From Sulfurimonas sp. (lineage in GTDB: Bacteria; Campylobacterota; Campylobacteria; Campylobacterales; Sulfurimonadaceae): a DNA stretch of 6,379 nt. Of this stretch, positions 5,526 to 6,379 are shown one piece after another. Position 1 is the first letter of the stretch. Every line of letters begins with the position of its first letter. The position numbers and the translations under genes were made by a program. The DNA lies in contig JALSMC010000305.1 of the NCBI GenBank assembly GCA_026987995.1, positions 1 to 6,379 on the forward strand. The letters run 5' to 3'. The notes beneath the pieces are model-generated. The model worked only from the letters and a program-made list of their open reading frames with translations. It had not been told where the DNA came from and ran no database searches.

Positions 5526-6379
5526 CTATGCAATAGTATAGTTTAGTACTGTACTATCTGCAAATGTATAGGTATATGAACCAGCTGTAGTATTGCCTAG
5601 TACACTCACTGCACCTCCATCATTTAGTTCTATTTCTGATGCTTGTACTGATGTAATATCTAATTGTAATGTGCTCGAAGCACCTATTTGTTCTGTCCAA
5701 TTATTTATATCAGCATCTGAAATTTCTAAGGCATTTCCTGCAGTACCATTTCCATCACCACCAGAAAGATTTAAAGTTTTTATATCTAATGTTTCGATAT
5801 TTGTAGCATTTAAACCTAAGCCTACATTACCGGTTGAAAGATCTAATGTTCCGTTATTTGTGATAAGCTTATCACTACCAACTCCCCCATCAACATTTAA
5901 ATTACCTAAGTTAGAAAAATCAACTGTAAAATTATCATTATTTGCACTTCCAACTACATCAAAGTTTGCTTGCCCTATATTACTATCAACGGTAAGCCCA
6001 CTAAGATCAATAACTCCATCAACATTCATCGTTACTTGAGAAGATGTACCCGTGATAGATATATTACTATAGTTATTTCCTTGTGCACTATTTATTGTTA
6101 GAGAGTCTCCAGTATCATTTACATTTATTGAATTTGTTTCTGTATTTAAGTCCGCTCCCGTAAGTGTTAAACCAACATCATTAGTCGCACCTATATTTAT
6201 TGATGAGACTATGCTATCTATTTTTCCACTTAAATCAGCTGTTCCTTCTATGTTAATAGTCTCAATATTTGATATAGTTCCTGTTGGTGTTAATGTTGCA
6301 TTGATATTTAGAGTATCTACATTTGTGCCACCATCCACACTTACAAAGTCTTGTGTAACATTAATCGTATCATCACCTG
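5526..6379 (-). CDS. Large RTX-like/beta-repeat surface protein, type I secretion cargo, C-terminal end (cut by window edge)
   Basis: The frame is open from the right edge and ends at TAG 5528-5526, leaving about 283 residues of a longer protein. A GTG at 6338 is an ordinary internal valine: the frame continues upstream as GDDTINVTQDFVS. The sequence is rich in Asn, Thr, Ser, Gly and Asp, has almost no lysine, no cysteine and is strongly acidic, as for calcium-binding, one-step exported proteins. Two degenerate repeat units start around VDGGTNVDTL and VDGGVGSDKL; the GDD and VDGGxGxD motifs are RTX-like but not a canonical nonapeptide array. The last 70 residues, starting ALEISDADINNWTEQIGASS, resemble the C-terminal secretion domain of large T1SS adhesins. 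They end YTYTFADSTVLNYTIA, with hydroxylated and hydrophobic residues in the usual tail style. Adhesin or S-layer-like function is inferred. The transporter genes lie just downstream beyond a toxin-antitoxin pair. No strong terminator follows. Confidence 0.82.
   Translation of the reverse strand, partial: GDDTINVTQDFVSVDGGTNVDTLNINATLTPTGTISNIETINIEGTADLSGKIDSIVSSINIGATNDVGLTLTGADLNTETNSINVNDTGDSLTINSAQGNNYSNISITGTSSQVTMNVDGVIDLSGLTVDSNIGQANFDVVGSANNDNFTVDFSNLGNLNVDGGVGSDKLITNNGTLDLSTGNVGLGLNATNIETLDIKTLNLSGGDGNGTAGNALEISDADINNWTEQIGASSTLQLDITSVQASEIELNDGGAVSVLGNTTAGSYTYTFADSTVLNYTIA
5757..6377 (-). repeat. Two degenerate copies of a ~150-residue beta-repeat in the cargo protein
   Basis: Copy A (from about 6377) has GDDTINVTQDF, then VDGGTNVDTLNI, then NIETINIEGTADLSG. 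Copy B (about 5948-5757) has NNDNFTVDF, then VDGGVGSDKLIT, then NIETLDIKTLNLSG. The VDGG motifs are 148 residues apart and the NIET motifs 156. The order of landmarks is kept while the residues between have diverged, so the repeat is protein-level and not a recent DNA duplication. More copies are likely beyond the edge. Confidence 0.55.

Noticed and set aside
5593..6039. Plus-strand open frame of 148 codons opposite the cargo gene.
   Set aside because: It is a shadow of the low-complexity repeat gene: Pro/Ser/Leu-rich, no recognisable domain, and no promoter or ribosome site seen.
6336..6338. GTG at 6338 as the start of a separate 270-residue protein.
   Set aside because: The frame is open to the window edge and the upstream residues (GDDTINVTQ) continue the same repeat pattern, so it is an internal valine.
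5526..6379. Thirteen N-x-S/T sequons in the visible cargo, which might suggest N-glycosylation by the neighbouring glycosyltransferase.
   Set aside because: The protein is so rich in Asn, Ser and Thr that about ten are expected by chance, so the count is not evidence of glycosylation.

Overview
The window looks like chromosomal DNA from a Campylobacterota species, with a Sulfurimonas- or Sulfurovum-like bacterium the best guess. The grounds are low GC, lysine-, isoleucine- and leucine-rich proteins, very tight gene packing with 0-8 bp overlaps, and the style of the secretion genes. This placement is inferred from composition and gene style, not from a marker gene. Every real gene is on the minus strand, so the window reads from high to low coordinates.

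Layout in reading order. (1) 6379-5526: the C-terminal end of a large acidic, Asn/Thr/Ser/Gly-rich beta-repeat protein. It has no visible cysteine, carries RTX-like GDD and VDGG motifs, and ends in a tail typical of type I secretion cargo. (2) 5525-5432: a 94-bp gap with a textbook sigma70 promoter (TTGACA, 17 bp, TATAAT) and three GTATA/TATAC boxes spaced 11 bp apart that overlap the -10. (3) 5431-4863: a BrnT-like toxin and its ribbon-helix-helix antitoxin, overlapping by 4 bp. (4) 4861-3503: a TPR protein with a C-terminal glycosyltransferase-like domain. (5) 3510-1423: a type I secretion permease/ATPase of the LapB/LssB type with a degenerate, non-catalytic C39-like domain. (6) 1430-156: the HlyD/LapC-type membrane fusion protein. 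(7) 155-1: the first 51 residues of an exported, probably outer-membrane protein.

Items 3-7 are so tightly coupled (4-bp overlap, 1-bp gap, two 8-bp overlaps, 0-bp gap) that they read as one operon. The only strong promoter seen is the one before the toxin. The likely core function is export of the large surface protein by the ABC/HlyD pair with a TolC-like pore encoded elsewhere. The TPR-glycosyltransferase is a candidate for acting on the cargo or the cell surface. The unusual point is that the toxin-antitoxin pair lies between cargo and transporter and appears to head the transporter operon, so its autoregulation could also set secretion-gene expression. No RNA gene, insertion sequence or CRISPR array was seen.
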